From NCBI GenBank assembly GCA_963738375.1, contig CAVTWL010000006.1:310001-374000 (forward strand): 64,000 nucleotides of DNA, in the 5' to 3' direction. The number at the start of each line of letters is the position of its first letter. Within the stretch, counting starts at the first letter, position 1. The notes under the pieces were generated by a model, which was not told the origin of the DNA, searched no databases, and saw only the letters and a list, made by a program, of their open reading frames with translations. This stretch comes from Bog-159 sp963738375. Lineage in GTDB: Bacteria > Acidobacteriota > Terriglobia > Bryobacterales > Bryobacteraceae. Made by a program: the position numbers and the translations under genes. Of this stretch, positions 47,951 through 57,631 are shown piece after piece.

Positions 47951-48361
47951 TTAGGCTCCTCGAAACGCGTGCGGCGCGCGCATTTCTTCGCGAATCACGT
48001 GATCGGTAGCGTGTTCGAGGTGGCGGCGCAGGCTTTCGCGAAGGCGCAGATACTCCGGCCAGATGTGGCGCTCGACCACGATCTTGGGAGCGCGGATGAC
48101 CACCGTTGTCAGACGCTGGCGCTTATAGCGGTAGGGCTCGACCCCATAAACGCGGCAGAGGGCGCAGAACATCCGCTGGTGCCAGAGGTCGGGCATCTTG
48201 AAGCGGTATTCGAGAACGGGTACGGGTTCGCTGAACGCCGAGAGAGCTCTGCGCACGCGCCCCATGGCCGCGGCGGCAGCGGCGCGCTCCCCAGGAGTGG
48301 TGGCGCCTTCGTACAGCGCGGAAATCTTCCGCAACTGCTCACGAAGTTTCGATTCGGTCAT
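47951..48361 (-). CDS. conserved-looking basic hypothetical protein
   Basis: 136 residues, rich in Arg. An N-terminal helical part (KLREQLRKISALYEGATTPGERAAAAAAMGR) resembles the beginning of DUF2786-like proteins; the rest has FCALCRVYGVEPYRYKRQRL and IWPEYLRLRESLRRHLEHATDHV. No signal peptide. A Cys pair (CALC) is present. Function unknown. It lies 67 bp upstream of the GspL-like gene on the same strand and 10 bp downstream of the DinB gene. Confidence 0.7.
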   Translation of the reverse strand: MTESKLREQLRKISALYEGATTPGERAAAAAAMGRVRRALSAFSEPVPVLEYRFKMPDLWHQRMFCALCRVYGVEPYRYKRQRLTTVVIRAPKIVVERHIWPEYLRLRESLRRHLEHATDHVIREEMRAPHAFRGA

Positions 48362-48371
48362 CCTGGATCGT

Positions 48372-48896
48372 TCAGGCTTGGGCGGCTTTGCGCTGCTGCG
48401 CGTCGTCGTAGCTTTCGCCGTAAATCGACGGGACTTTGGCGCCCATGGGCCGGAGATATGCCGATAATTGCCCGCGGTGATGGATCGAATGATTCAGGGC
48501 AAACTGTAGGTACGTGACGGCAGGGAGCTGAAAAATGCCCCGGAAGTCCAGGATTTTCGAGAGCTGTTCGCCGGAGAGCTTGGTCAGATTGTCGAAATTG
48601 GTCTGGAACGATTTCGCATACCAGGCCGAAACATCGGCAGGAGTGCGAATGGACTCAGGGCGCGTGCCACCAGGGTTGAATTCGCCGGCGGCGACGGCGC
48701 TCATGAAGAAGCTCTCGGCCTCCACGATGTGCCAAGCCAGATCCATGGCGGTGTAGGAAGCAGGGTCCGGCCGGTAATCGCCCTTGCCGGCGGGTATGGC
48801 TTCAATGACCTTCAGGGTAAGACGGTGCTCGTTCTTCATGGACGGCAGCGCCATTTGCAGCAGAAACGTGGCTTGTTCGGGTTGCAGCGATTGCAT
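48372..48896 (-). CDS. DinB-family four-helix metalloprotein
   Basis: About 174 residues from the Met at 48896 (MQSLQPEQATFLLQM); the longer frame upstream is unlikely. Three conserved metal-binding histidines are in place: DLAWHIVEAE, and NHSIHHRGQLSAYLR with the family HxxxHRGQ pattern. DinB/YfiT proteins are mostly thiol transferases or of unknown role. No signal peptide. Confidence 0.88.
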   Translation of the reverse strand: MQSLQPEQATFLLQMALPSMKNEHRLTLKVIEAIPAGKGDYRPDPASYTAMDLAWHIVEAESFFMSAVAAGEFNPGGTRPESIRTPADVSAWYAKSFQTNFDNLTKLSGEQLSKILDFRGIFQLPAVTYLQFALNHSIHHRGQLSAYLRPMGAKVPSIYGESYDDAQQRKAAQA

Positions 48897-48951
48897 TTTT
48901 CGATTGCCTCCGGGGCTGGTACAAGTATATCGAAGGGCGATTGCAGACGGC

Positions 48952-51451
48952 TCACTCCTCGCGCAGAGCGGAGGTCGGGTCAAGCCGCGCCGCACGGCGC
49001 GCCGGCAGCCAGGAGGCGATCGCCGTTATGACGAAGAACAGCACGGCCATCGCTGCGAAGGTGATCGGGTCGGTGGGTTTCACGCCGATCAGCATGCTGG
49101 TCATGGCGCGGGTGAGTTCAAACGCCGCGATCAAGCCGGCCGCGATGCCCAGGGCGCTTAGCCGCATTCCCTGGCCGACAACCAGGCGAAAGACACTCGC
49201 CGGGGCCGCGCCCAAAGCCATGCGGACGCCAATTTCCGGGGTGCGCTGGCGCACCACGGTCGAAAGGACGCCATACAGTCCAACCCCCGCGAGCAGGACA
49301 GCCACGCCCGCAAAGACACCGATCAGCAGCAGCGAGAAGCGGGTGGAGGCTTGCGACTGGGTCACCAGGGCGTCCATGGGCTGCATATCCCCGACGAGCG
49401 CTTGTGGATCGAGTTTCGCGATTGCGGTGCGTACAGATGCGGCGTAACTCATGGGGTCGCCCGCGGTGTGCAACACCCAGGCGACGGCCGCGCCGTGGCC
49501 CAGGAATCCGTCGGTAAAGTAAATCTGCTCGCGTCCCGCGACGGCCAACGAGACATCGCGCTGATGCGCAACGACGCCGATCACTTCGACCCACTCGGGT
49601 TCGGGCGTACGCAACCGAATGAGCAGCCGCTTTCCTATCGCCGATCTGACCGGGGAAAGCTTTGTTGGCGAGCGTCTGGTCGATCACCACCAGCTTGCGA
49701 TCGGGCGCATTGTCGGCTTCGGTGAAGGTGCGGCCGATGATCAATGGCGTGTGCAGCACATCGAAATACCCGGGCATCACGATCTGGAAATCGACGGCCT
49801 GGAATTTGCTGGGATCGGTGAGGGCGGGCTCCAGTCCCCAGCGGATGGGACTGAACCCGCCGGCGAGCGGCAAGGGAAACGATCGCCGTGACGGCTTGAA
49901 CGCCGGTGATTCCGCTCGAGGCGGTTTTGGATCTCGCGTTGGCGCGCGGCCCGTTCTTCGGGCTTCCGGTTGCCGTTGGTCCCGAGCAATTGGAAGGTCA
50001 GGAGGCCGCGCGGGCTGAAGCCGGGATCGATGTGTTGTAGTTCCAGAAAGCTGCGGAACATGAGCCCCGAGCCGATCAACAGAACGAACGACAGCGCGAC
50101 TTCGGAGACCACCACGAAATTGCGCAAGATACCCGCGCCGCTCAGGGCGGCATTGCGTCCGCCGGCGCGCAGGATGGGGGCGACATCGGGGCGGGCGGCA
50201 CGGATGGCGGGGGCCAGTCCGAACAGGGCGGCTGCCGCCAGCGCGGCGAGCACGGCGAAAGCAACCACGGTAGGGTCGATCCGGATGGTATCCAATCTTG
50301 GCAGGCTGGCCGGCGCCATGGCGCGCAACTCGTGGATGCCGAGCCAGGCGAGCCCCAAACCGAGCACACCGCCGCTTACGGCCAGAAGCACGGACTCAGC
50401 CAGCGTCTGGCTGGCCAGCCGCCACCAGTTTCCGCCCAGGGCGGTACGGATGGCTAGTTCGCGCTCGCGCAGCGATGCCCTGACAAGCAGCAGGTTCGCG
50501 ACGTTGGCGCAGGCGATCAGCAGAAGAAAAATCACGGCTCCCAGGAGTGCCAGCAGAGCGGGGCGAACTTCGTCCACAACGTGCCGGTGCATGGGTTCCA
50601 GGCGGATGAAGAAACCGGCGGTTCCGTGGATGACGTTGTTCTTGCGCAACTCCGCGGCCACGCGATCCACCGCGCCTTGGGCCTGTTCACGGGTCACGCC
50701 CTCTTTGAGCCTGGCGATGGCGCGCAGTGACACGGTATTGCGCTGGGTCACGTCGTATGCCACCCGATTGGCAAACCAAACGTCGGGCTTCTGCTCCTCT
50801 TCCGCCTCGGGCGGGAACAGCAGTTCGAAGCCCGGTTTTAGTACGCCGACAATCCGGTTGCCTCCCGGGCCGCCGGTGCGCCCGGGGAGAGAGCGCCCGA
50901 TGATGGAGGGATCGCCACCGAAACGCCGCTGCCAGTATTCGTGGCTCAGGATCGCGATCAACGGGAGTTGTGGCGTTGCCTGATTCGCTTGTGCGGCGGC
51001 GGGAGGAGGCGGGGGGAGCTGAGGCTGGCCGTCTTCATCGGTGAAATCGCGTCCGGCGGCCATGACGCCGCCCATCATGCGGAAGAAATTTGTGGTGACT
51101 GCGGCGAAGCGGATCTGTTCGGGAGACTGATCATCGCGCGGAATGATCGCCCGTCCGGTGCGCACCGCGCCGATTTCCTCGAACATGTCCGGCGCCGCCG
51201 GTGCGCAGGTCGATGAAGTCTGCCTCGGAGAGCGGGAAATCCTTCACGTTCCGCTTGCGCATGTCCGAAATCGCGAAGAAAAGGCGCTCGGGATTCTTGT
51301 AGGGCAAAGGGCGCAGCAACACCGCGTTGGCGACGCTGAATATCGCGGTGCTGGCGCCTATGCCCAGCGCAATTGTAACGATGGCGGTGGCGGCAAAAAC
51401 GGGACTTTTAGCCAAAGTCCGGGTGGCGTACTTGAAGTCTGCGGGCAGCAT
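48952..51451 (-). CDS. MacB-type ABC transporter permease (ADOP family), three frameshifts
   Basis: About 830 residues when the four frame pieces are joined (51451 to ~51188, to ~49905, to ~49630, to 48952). Acidobacterial duplicated orphaned permease layout: N-terminal membrane helix in LAKSPVFAATAIVTIALGIGASTAIFSVANAVLLRPLPY, a MacB periplasmic core domain (AGRDFTDED, ILSHEYWQRRFGG), an FtsX core (ANLLLVRASLRERELAIRTALGG), a second periplasmic domain (MPGYFDVLHTPLIIGRTF), and a last FtsX core (RTPEIGVRMALGAAPASVFRLV). No ATPase gene is next to it. The shifts lie outside the most conserved motifs and no segment is missing, so errors or a recent pseudogene are both possible. Confidence 0.85.
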
Positions 51452-51512
51452 CTATGTATCTCTGTTTAACAGCATATCAAGCGGGGACCGGGCGCAAATA
51501 GGCGCTCCGCTG

Positions 51513-51518
51513 TATAAT
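51513..51518 (+). promoter_or_regulatory. -10 element (TATAAT) upstream of korA
   Basis: A perfect TATAAT 52 bp before the korA ATG at 51571. No convincing -35 is seen about 17 bp upstream. An AAGGA ribosome site precedes the start codon. Confidence 0.45.
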
Positions 51519-51570
51519 ATGCTCGTAGCGCAGTGAACAGGGTTATCACCCCAAACAAGGACTCATATAA

Positions 51571-53415
51571 ATGTCAACGCTAGAAGTATCGCCGGCGGAG
51601 CCGCGCGTTAGCGGACCCCGCGATACGATCATCAACGATTTCTCCATACAAGTCGCGACAGTAAACGGATCCGGTAGCCAGACCGCGAACACCGTCCTGA
51701 TGCGGTCTATTTTCCAGATGGGAGTGCCGGTTTCCGGGAAGAACATGTTCCCATCGAACATTGCCGGGTTGCCCACCTGGTTTACCATTCGCGCGAGCAA
51801 GCACGGGTACATCGGCCGCAAAAAGGAGATCGATCTTCTGGTGGCGATGAATCCGGAGACGGCGCGCGAAGACGTGATGAAGCTCGACAGCGGGGCGGTG
51901 GTGGTCTATGACGAGCCATTGAAGTTGAACGCGCTGCGCTCGGACCTGCACTTTTATCCGGCGCCCTTCGATAAGCTGGTCGCGCCAGTTTGCCCCGACG
52001 CCAAGCTGCGCAAGCTGGTGCGCAATATGTTGTACGACGGGATCGTCGCCTGGCTGCTCTCCATCGAGATGGAGGAGATCCATAAGGCGCTGGTGAAGCA
52101 GTTCGGCAAGCGCAAGGCGAAAGCCGCGGAATTGAACTGGGGCGCGGCCCAGGCGGGTTACGAATACGCCGCCAAGACCTTTACTCAAACGGCTCCTTGC
52201 CAGGTGCAGCGCATGCACGCCAATACCGGCAAGATCATTATTGAAGGCAATGCCGCGTGTGCGCTCGGCGCCATGTTCGCCGGAGTCACTGTAGTTACCT
52301 GGTATCCCATTACTCCCTCCTCGTCGCTGGTGGAAACGCTGATCGGCTATTTGAAACGTTTCCGCATCGATGCGGAAACCGGCCGCGCCACATTCGCGGT
52401 GGTGCAGGCGGAAGACGAACTGGCTTCGATCGGCATGGCTCTGGGCGCCGGCTGGGCCGGCGCGCGGTCAATGACATCGACGGCCGGCCCTGGCGTTTCG
52501 CTCATGTCGGAATTCGTTGGTCTCGGCTACTACGCCGAAGTTCCCACGGTGATCTTCGATGTGCAGCGCGTGGGACCTTCGACGGGGCTTCCGACGCGCA
52601 CGATGCAGGGCGATTTGCTTTCCACCGCGCTGCTCTCGCACGGAGATACGCAGCATCCCATGTTCTTCCCCTGTTCTCCGGAGGAATGCTTCAGCATGTC
52701 GGTGGACGCTTTCGACTTCGCGGAACGCTTTCAAACGCCGGTCTTCGTAATGACGGATCTCGATTTGGGGATGAATAATTGGACTTCCGACCCATTCCCT
52801 TTTCCCGAAAAACCGATCGAGCGCGGCAAAGTATTGACTGCTGAGGATCTGGAGAAGCTAGGTGGGTTTGCCCGCTATCGAGACATCGATGGCGATGGCG
52901 TCGGCTACCGTACGCTGCCCGCCACCAACCACGCGGCGGCAGCTTATTTCACGCGCGGCAGCGGCCACAACGACCGCGCCCAATACAGCGAGCGCGAAGA
53001 CGACTACATCCACAACATGGACCGGCTGGCCCACAAGTTTCAAACCATGCGCAAGCATGTTCCGGGGCCGGAAGTGCGGATTCACGAAGACGCGGAAATC
53101 GGTTTCGTGGCGTGCGGCACGTCGCACTACGCGGTGGGTGAAAGCTGCGACCAGTTGCTTGCCGAATACGAAATCCCGGCCAGCTACCTGCGGCTGAGGG
53201 CGTACCCGTTCACTGCCGAGCTGATTGACTTTATCGAGCGCCACCAGCGCGTTTATGTGGTCGACCAGAACCGCGACGCGCAGTTGCTGTCGTTGATGCG
53301 CCTGGAGATGACGCCGGAACAGATTGCGAAACTGCGAAGCATTAAATATTACGGCGGGCTGCCGCTCGACGCCCGCACGGTCACCGACGAAATCGTCCGC
53401 CAGGAGGGCAAATGA
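51571..53415 (+). CDS. korA: 2-oxoacid:ferredoxin oxidoreductase, fused gamma-alpha subunit
   Basis: 614 residues. The N-terminal ~190 residues are the gamma domain (SQTANTVLMRSIFQMGVPVSGKNMFPSN), and the rest is the alpha domain with the CoA/thiamine-fold signature TWYPITPSSSLVETL, EDELASIGMALGAGWAGARS and TSTAGPGVSLMSEF. With KorB it oxidatively decarboxylates a 2-oxoacid, most likely 2-oxoglutarate, to acyl-CoA while reducing ferredoxin, or runs in reverse. The stop overlaps korB by four bases (ATGA), giving one operon driven by the TATAAT upstream. Confidence 0.94.
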   Translation: MSTLEVSPAEPRVSGPRDTIINDFSIQVATVNGSGSQTANTVLMRSIFQMGVPVSGKNMFPSNIAGLPTWFTIRASKHGYIGRKKEIDLLVAMNPETAREDVMKLDSGAVVVYDEPLKLNALRSDLHFYPAPFDKLVAPVCPDAKLRKLVRNMLYDGIVAWLLSIEMEEIHKALVKQFGKRKAKAAELNWGAAQAGYEYAAKTFTQTAPCQVQRMHANTGKIIIEGNAACALGAMFAGVTVVTWYPITPSSSLVETLIGYLKRFRIDAETGRATFAVVQAEDELASIGMALGAGWAGARSMTSTAGPGVSLMSEFVGLGYYAEVPTVIFDVQRVGPSTGLPTRTMQGDLLSTALLSHGDTQHPMFFPCSPEECFSMSVDAFDFAERFQTPVFVMTDLDLGMNNWTSDPFPFPEKPIERGKVLTAEDLEKLGGFARYRDIDGDGVGYRTLPATNHAAAAYFTRGSGHNDRAQYSEREDDYIHNMDRLAHKFQTMRKHVPGPEVRIHEDAEIGFVACGTSHYAVGESCDQLLAEYEIPASYLRLRAYPFTAELIDFIERHQRVYVVDQNRDAQLLSLMRLEMTPEQIAKLRSIKYYGGLPLDARTVTDEIVRQEGK

Positions 53416-54461
53416 GCACCGTCGCCACACCCCCGCCACCGCCGAAGAAAGTAAACCGGCTCGGTCTGGAAGTTCTGAACTATAAGGGTGCGAAGACCAC
53501 CCTGTGCGCCGGCTGCGGACACAATTCGATTTCCGAGCGCGTGATCGAATGCTTCTACGAGATGGGCGTCGAACCCTGGCGCGTCGGCAAGTTTTCGGGC
53601 ATCGGTTGTTCGTCGAAGTCGCCGGCCTATTTCTTGAATATGTCGCACGGGTTTAATGCCGTGCACGGGCGCATGCCCGCCATTGCGACGGGCGCCATCA
53701 TGGCGAACCGCACCATGCTCGGCCTCGGTGTGACCGGGGACGGCGATACCGCGTCGATCGGCATCGGCCAGTTCATGCACCTGGTGCGCCGCAATTTGCC
53801 GATGATTTACATCATCGAAGACAACGGCGTCTACGGGCTGACCAAGGGCCAGTTCTCGGCTACCGCGGATCTCGGTTCGAAGCTGAAGACCGGCGTGATC
53901 AACGATCTGCCTCCCTTCGATTGCTGCGCGCTGGCGCTGCGATGGGGCGCGACTTTTGTGGCTCGTTCGTTCTCCGGCGACAAAAAGCAGTTGCAAGCTC
54001 TCTTAAAGACCGCCATCGCACACAACGGCCTTTCCGTGATCGACGTGGTTTCGCCCTGCGTGACCTTCAACGATCACGACGGGTCCACCAAGAGCTATAG
54101 CTATATGAAGGAGCACGAAGAGGTTCTTCACGAACTCGATTTTGTGCCCTCTTACGAAGAGATTTCCGTCGACATTCCCGAGGGTACGGTGCAGGACGTC
54201 CTACTGCACGACGGATCGCACCTGCGCATCCGTAAGCTGGACCGCGACTACGACCCGACCAATCGCATGGCAGCTGTGACGGCGCTCGAAGAAGCCGAGA
54301 AGAAGCACGAGGTGCTCACCGGCGTTCTTTACGTCAATACGGAAAAGCCAAACTTTCTGGAGATGCTGAACATAGCGGAGGAGCCCCTGGCAACCCTGCC
54401 GCAATCCAAGATAAGGCCCGGGAAGGCTGCGCTCGACGAAATCATGGAAGAGCTGCGCTAG
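53412..54461 (+). CDS. korB: 2-oxoacid:ferredoxin oxidoreductase, beta subunit
   Basis: 349 residues. Thiamine diphosphate/Mg site GDGDTASIGIGQ with the downstream Asn in EDNGVYGLTKGQ. Cysteines LCAGCG near 34-37, SGIGCSS near 63 and SPCVTF near 215 fit the single [4Fe-4S] cluster of KorB. No additional ferredoxin domain is fused. Coupled to korA by a four-base overlap. The C-terminal LEMLNIAEEPLATLPQ tail is typical of the 2-oxoglutarate-type subfamily. Confidence 0.94.
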   Translation: MSTVATPPPPPKKVNRLGLEVLNYKGAKTTLCAGCGHNSISERVIECFYEMGVEPWRVGKFSGIGCSSKSPAYFLNMSHGFNAVHGRMPAIATGAIMANRTMLGLGVTGDGDTASIGIGQFMHLVRRNLPMIYIIEDNGVYGLTKGQFSATADLGSKLKTGVINDLPPFDCCALALRWGATFVARSFSGDKKQLQALLKTAIAHNGLSVIDVVSPCVTFNDHDGSTKSYSYMKEHEEVLHELDFVPSYEEISVDIPEGTVQDVLLHDGSHLRIRKLDRDYDPTNRMAAVTALEEAEKKHEVLTGVLYVNTEKPNFLEMLNIAEEPLATLPQSKIRPGKAALDEIMEELR

Positions 54462-54476
54462 GCGACGCCGCGCGTT

Positions 54477-54773
54477 TTAAACCTCTTCGGAAGCGGCTTC
54501 CGCCTCGGCGGCAGCCGCCGGACCGGCCGCCTTGGCTTCAGCTAAGGCCTGCCGGGCCTCCGCGAGACGTTCTTTGGGAACCTGGACTTCGAATTCGAGA
54601 ACGGGAAGGGTTCCCGGCCCCACAATCATGGCTGGAATTCCGTTAGCATCCATGACGCCTTGAATGGCCAGAGCCTCCATCTCCGCATCGTGATTCGATG
54701 AAGAGAAGACATTGACCATGTCGAGTTCGTGGGAATCGTCCGGTTCTTCGGCCATGCATTCAGGATATCGCAT
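54477..54773 (-). CDS. DUF2007 (putative signal-transducing) protein
   Basis: 98 residues, possibly starting at the Met at 54755 (MAEEPDDSHELD). The body NVFSSSNHDAEMEALAIQGV followed by DANGIPAMIVG and FEVQVPKERLAEARQAL matches the small DUF2007 ferredoxin-like fold. The tail is Ala/Glu-rich. Function unknown despite the family's 'signal transducing' name. It converges on korB with a 15-bp gap and diverges from the YtxH gene. Confidence 0.78.
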   Translation of the reverse strand: MRYPECMAEEPDDSHELDMVNVFSSSNHDAEMEALAIQGVMDANGIPAMIVGPGTLPVLEFEVQVPKERLAEARQALAEAKAAGPAAAAEAEAASEEV

Positions 54774-54813
54774 GCCGGGTGGGATGCCGCGAGTTCATGG
54801 GCGTCCAATGCGC

Positions 54814-54822
54814 TTAAAATGG
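54814..54822 (+). promoter_or_regulatory. TTAAAATGG element upstream of the YtxH gene
   Basis: Same nonamer as at 103 and 10072. It lies 26 bases before the ATG at 54849; a GGAGG ribosome site follows at 54838-54842. It would fit a -10 element with a short leader. Confidence 0.35.
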
Positions 54823-54848
54823 TATTTCAATCACAACGGAGGATACGC

Positions 54849-55133
54849 ATGTCCGATCACGAAGAGATGCAAGACACGTTGGCGAACAACATCGGCTGGT
54901 TTGTGGCCGGCACGGTTGTCGGGATGACGGTAGCCATCCTGTTAGCCCCCCAGAGCGGCAAGAAGACGCGCCAGATTCTGACCGAGAAGACTCAACTGGG
55001 GAAGGACGCGGTCGCCGAAAAGGGCAAAGACGTCTACGGCCGCAGCAAGGAAATGATCGATGAGGGCAGGCAACTGGTGGCGGACGCGGCAGACCTTTTC
55101 GATCGGGGCCGTAAACTGGTCCGCGGCCTCTAG
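54849..55133 (+). CDS. YtxH-domain envelope/stress protein
   Basis: 94 residues from the ATG at 54849, preceded by GGAGG. The membrane/glycine motif WFVAGTVVGMTVAILLAPQSGKKTRQ is the YtxH signature, followed by a charged amphipathic helix with repeated Lys/Asp/Glu (GKDAVAEKGKDVYGRSKE, AADLFDRGRKLV). The family is linked to general stress but lacks a defined activity. The MBL-fold gene follows after 3 bp. Confidence 0.85.
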   Translation: MSDHEEMQDTLANNIGWFVAGTVVGMTVAILLAPQSGKKTRQILTEKTQLGKDAVAEKGKDVYGRSKEMIDEGRQLVADAADLFDRGRKLVRGL

Positions 55134-55136
55134 CCT

Positions 55137-55991
55137 ATGGGCGCCGCCATCGAGATAGGCGGTTTCCGCATCACTCTGGTTCGCGAGGATATTTACTGGT
55201 GGGATGGCGGGGCCATGTTCGGAGTGGTTCCGAAAACCTTGTGGAGCCGCCAGTCGCCCGCCGACGAGTTGAACCGGTTGCCCCTCGGCTTTAACTGCTA
55301 CATCGTCGAAACCGGCGAGCATATTATTCTGGTGGATACCGGCGGCGGCGATAAGCTGGACGCGAAGCGGCGGGAGCGCATGAAACTACCGCCGAAGGCC
55401 AACTCGCTGCCGGAGTGCATTGCGGCGGCTGGCATCGATCCGGAACGCATCGACATTGTGGTCAACAGCCATCTGCATTGGGATCATTGCGGCTGGAATA
55501 CGATCGTCAAAAACGGCGTTGTTCAGCCGACTTTTCCCCGAGCCCGCTACTATACGCGGCGCGGGGAATGGATCCATGCGCATCGGCAGCATCCGCGCGA
55601 CAGCGTGGCGTACATTGACGCGAATTACGATCCGCTGGTGGATAGCGGCCGCATGCATTTGCTGGATGAAGACACCGAACTGGTGCCGGGCGTGCGCCTC
55701 CTGGTAGCGCCTGGACATACGCCGGACATGATGATCGTCACCGCGGCTTCCGGCGGCCAGACCTTCGCCTTTCTGTCGGACCTGGCGCCGAGCGCCACGC
55801 ATGTGATCCCAACCTGGGTTCCGGCTTTCGATCTGAATCCCGTGCAGTCGATCGACAGCAAACTGCTCTGGCTGGGTCAAGCGGCGCGCGACAACTGGAT
55901 CTGCGGTTTCGGACACGATCCGGCGCTGGCGTTCGCGCGCATTTCCGGGCAGGAAGGCAAGTTTGAAGCTGCTGCTTATACCGCCTCGTAG
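55137..55991 (+). CDS. MBL-fold metallo-hydrolase
   Basis: 284 residues. The zinc-binding motif NSHLHWDHCGWN near 104-115 gives the HxHxDH pattern; further ligands are LVAPGHTPDMM (His), FLSDLAPSATH (Asp) and GFGHDPALAFARI (His). No signal peptide. This class contains lactonases such as N-acyl-homoserine-lactone hydrolases (AttM/AiiA-like) as well as many others, so the substrate stays open. It is probably co-transcribed with the YtxH gene. Confidence 0.88.
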   Translation: MGAAIEIGGFRITLVREDIYWWDGGAMFGVVPKTLWSRQSPADELNRLPLGFNCYIVETGEHIILVDTGGGDKLDAKRRERMKLPPKANSLPECIAAAGIDPERIDIVVNSHLHWDHCGWNTIVKNGVVQPTFPRARYYTRRGEWIHAHRQHPRDSVAYIDANYDPLVDSGRMHLLDEDTELVPGVRLLVAPGHTPDMMIVTAASGGQTFAFLSDLAPSATHVIPTWVPAFDLNPVQSIDSKLLWLGQAARDNWICGFGHDPALAFARISGQEGKFEAAAYTAS

Positions 55992-56038
55992 ATTCCGGCA
56001 ATGCCTTCAGGGATAATAGATATGAAGGTCCTATTATC

Positions 56039-57631
56039 TTGCCAAGACGGCTCGCCCAGAAGCTGATCCTCTCGCTTACCCTGATCGTGGTGGTGATCAG
56101 CGCCGTTTCCGGCCTGATCACCGTTAAGACCGAGCAGCAGCACCTGCTGAACGCCATCATCACCGGCGCCGACCAGCTTTCCAAGAGCATTACCAGCGCT
56201 ACCTGGCACGCCATGCTGGACGATCATCGCGAGGCGGCTTACGAGGTGATGCAGACCATCGGGCGGAAGCAGGGGATCGACCGGATCCGCATGTTTAACC
56301 GCTCGGGAAGGCTGGTGTTTTCGACCGCCGATCGGGATTCCGGCCAGGGAGTAGACGGGCGCCAGAAGGCGAGCCTTTCGAGCAGCATTCACATTTTCAC
56401 GGCGCGCGACGGACGGCGCGATCTGGCGATGGTCACCCCGATATTCAATGAGCCGGCATGCAGCCAAGCCGCCTGCCATGCGCATCCGGCCTCCGTGAAG
56501 ACGCTGGGCGTCCTAGACCTGTCGCTCAACCTGGATGCCGCGGACCGGGAAATTTCGCAGGTGAAAGTTGGCGTCTTCGCCGTCACGGGCATCGAAATCG
56601 TGCTGATCGGCATCTTCATTTTCTTCTTCACACAGCGGTTTGTGGGCGTGCCGATTCAGCAATTGATCGCCGGCACGAAGGCCGTGAGCGCCATGGAACT
56701 GGATAAGCCCATCGAAATCGCGCCTACCAGCGAGGAGCTCGATCACTTGGCGAGGTCGTTCAATTCGATGCGGGAACGGCTGCGGCTGGCGATGGACGAG
56801 ATCAATCAGTTCACCGCCAAGCTCGAAGGCAAAGTGGCTGAGCGCACCGAGGAATTGCGTGCGGCCCATCAGAAACTGCGGCAGAGCGACCGGCTGGCAT
56901 CGTTGGGGCAGCTGGCGGCCAGCGTGGCGCATGAGATTAACAATCCTATTTCCGGTGTACTGAATCTGTCGATGCTGATGCAGAGAATCTTGAAAGACGA
57001 CGGCATCCCCCAGGAGCGCATCCCGGAGTTCCGCAAGTACCTCGGGCAGGTAGTGCAGGAGACGTCGCGCGTGGGACGGATCGTATCGGACCTCTTGTCC
57101 TTCTCGCGGCGGTCAAAGGCCCAACGGGCGCCGGCGGACCTCAATCGCATCGTGAAGACCACGCTGTCGTTGACTTCGCACAAATTCAAGTTGGCCGGTG
57201 TGACGGTGGATATGGATTTGGCGGAAGATTTGCCGGCGGTACACTGTGACAGTTCGCAGATCCAGCAGGTGGTTCTGAACCTGGTACTGAACGGCGCGGA
57301 GGCGACGCCATCGCGCACGGACCGGCGGCTGGCAGTGCGCACGCGGCGTGGACGCGACGGGGCGTCCGTCATGCTCACGATCGAGGACAATGGCGAGGGC
57401 GTGCGCCCGGAAAATCTGAGCCGGATCTTCGATCCGTTTTTTACCACCAAGCCCGAGGGCAAGGGAGTCGGATTGGGGCTGGCGGTTTCATACGGAATTG
57501 TGGAAGCGCACGGCGGCGATATCGCGGTGACCAGCAAGCCAGGCGAAGGCGCCGCCTTTACGGTGACGTTGCCGGTATCGGGCGCGACGGAAGAGCCGGC
57601 CCTGGCGGCGGCAGGAGCGGAACGGGCATGA
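56039..57631 (+). CDS. membrane sensor histidine kinase (NtrB-like) with a periplasmic Cys/His motif
   Basis: 530 residues from a TTG at 56039 (the nearby ATG at 56022 is out of frame). Membrane helix 1 at about 10-30, a periplasmic sensor region containing PACSQAACHAHP near 140-151, membrane helix 2 at about 181-201, HAMP (about 205-260), a coiled linker, HisKA with SVAHEINNPISGVLN, and HATPase_c with DNGEGV, FDPFFTTKPEGKGVGLGLAV. The CX4CH followed by HxH looks like an unusual c-type heme or metal site; related kinases in other bacteria carry similar CH-containing motifs, but heme is only inferred. It overlaps the sigma-54 regulator by four bases. Confidence 0.9.
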   Translation: MPRRLAQKLILSLTLIVVVISAVSGLITVKTEQQHLLNAIITGADQLSKSITSATWHAMLDDHREAAYEVMQTIGRKQGIDRIRMFNRSGRLVFSTADRDSGQGVDGRQKASLSSSIHIFTARDGRRDLAMVTPIFNEPACSQAACHAHPASVKTLGVLDLSLNLDAADREISQVKVGVFAVTGIEIVLIGIFIFFFTQRFVGVPIQQLIAGTKAVSAMELDKPIEIAPTSEELDHLARSFNSMRERLRLAMDEINQFTAKLEGKVAERTEELRAAHQKLRQSDRLASLGQLAASVAHEINNPISGVLNLSMLMQRILKDDGIPQERIPEFRKYLGQVVQETSRVGRIVSDLLSFSRRSKAQRAPADLNRIVKTTLSLTSHKFKLAGVTVDMDLAEDLPAVHCDSSQIQQVVLNLVLNGAEATPSRTDRRLAVRTRRGRDGASVMLTIEDNGEGVRPENLSRIFDPFFTTKPEGKGVGLGLAVSYGIVEAHGGDIAVTSKPGEGAAFTVTLPVSGATEEPALAAAGAERA

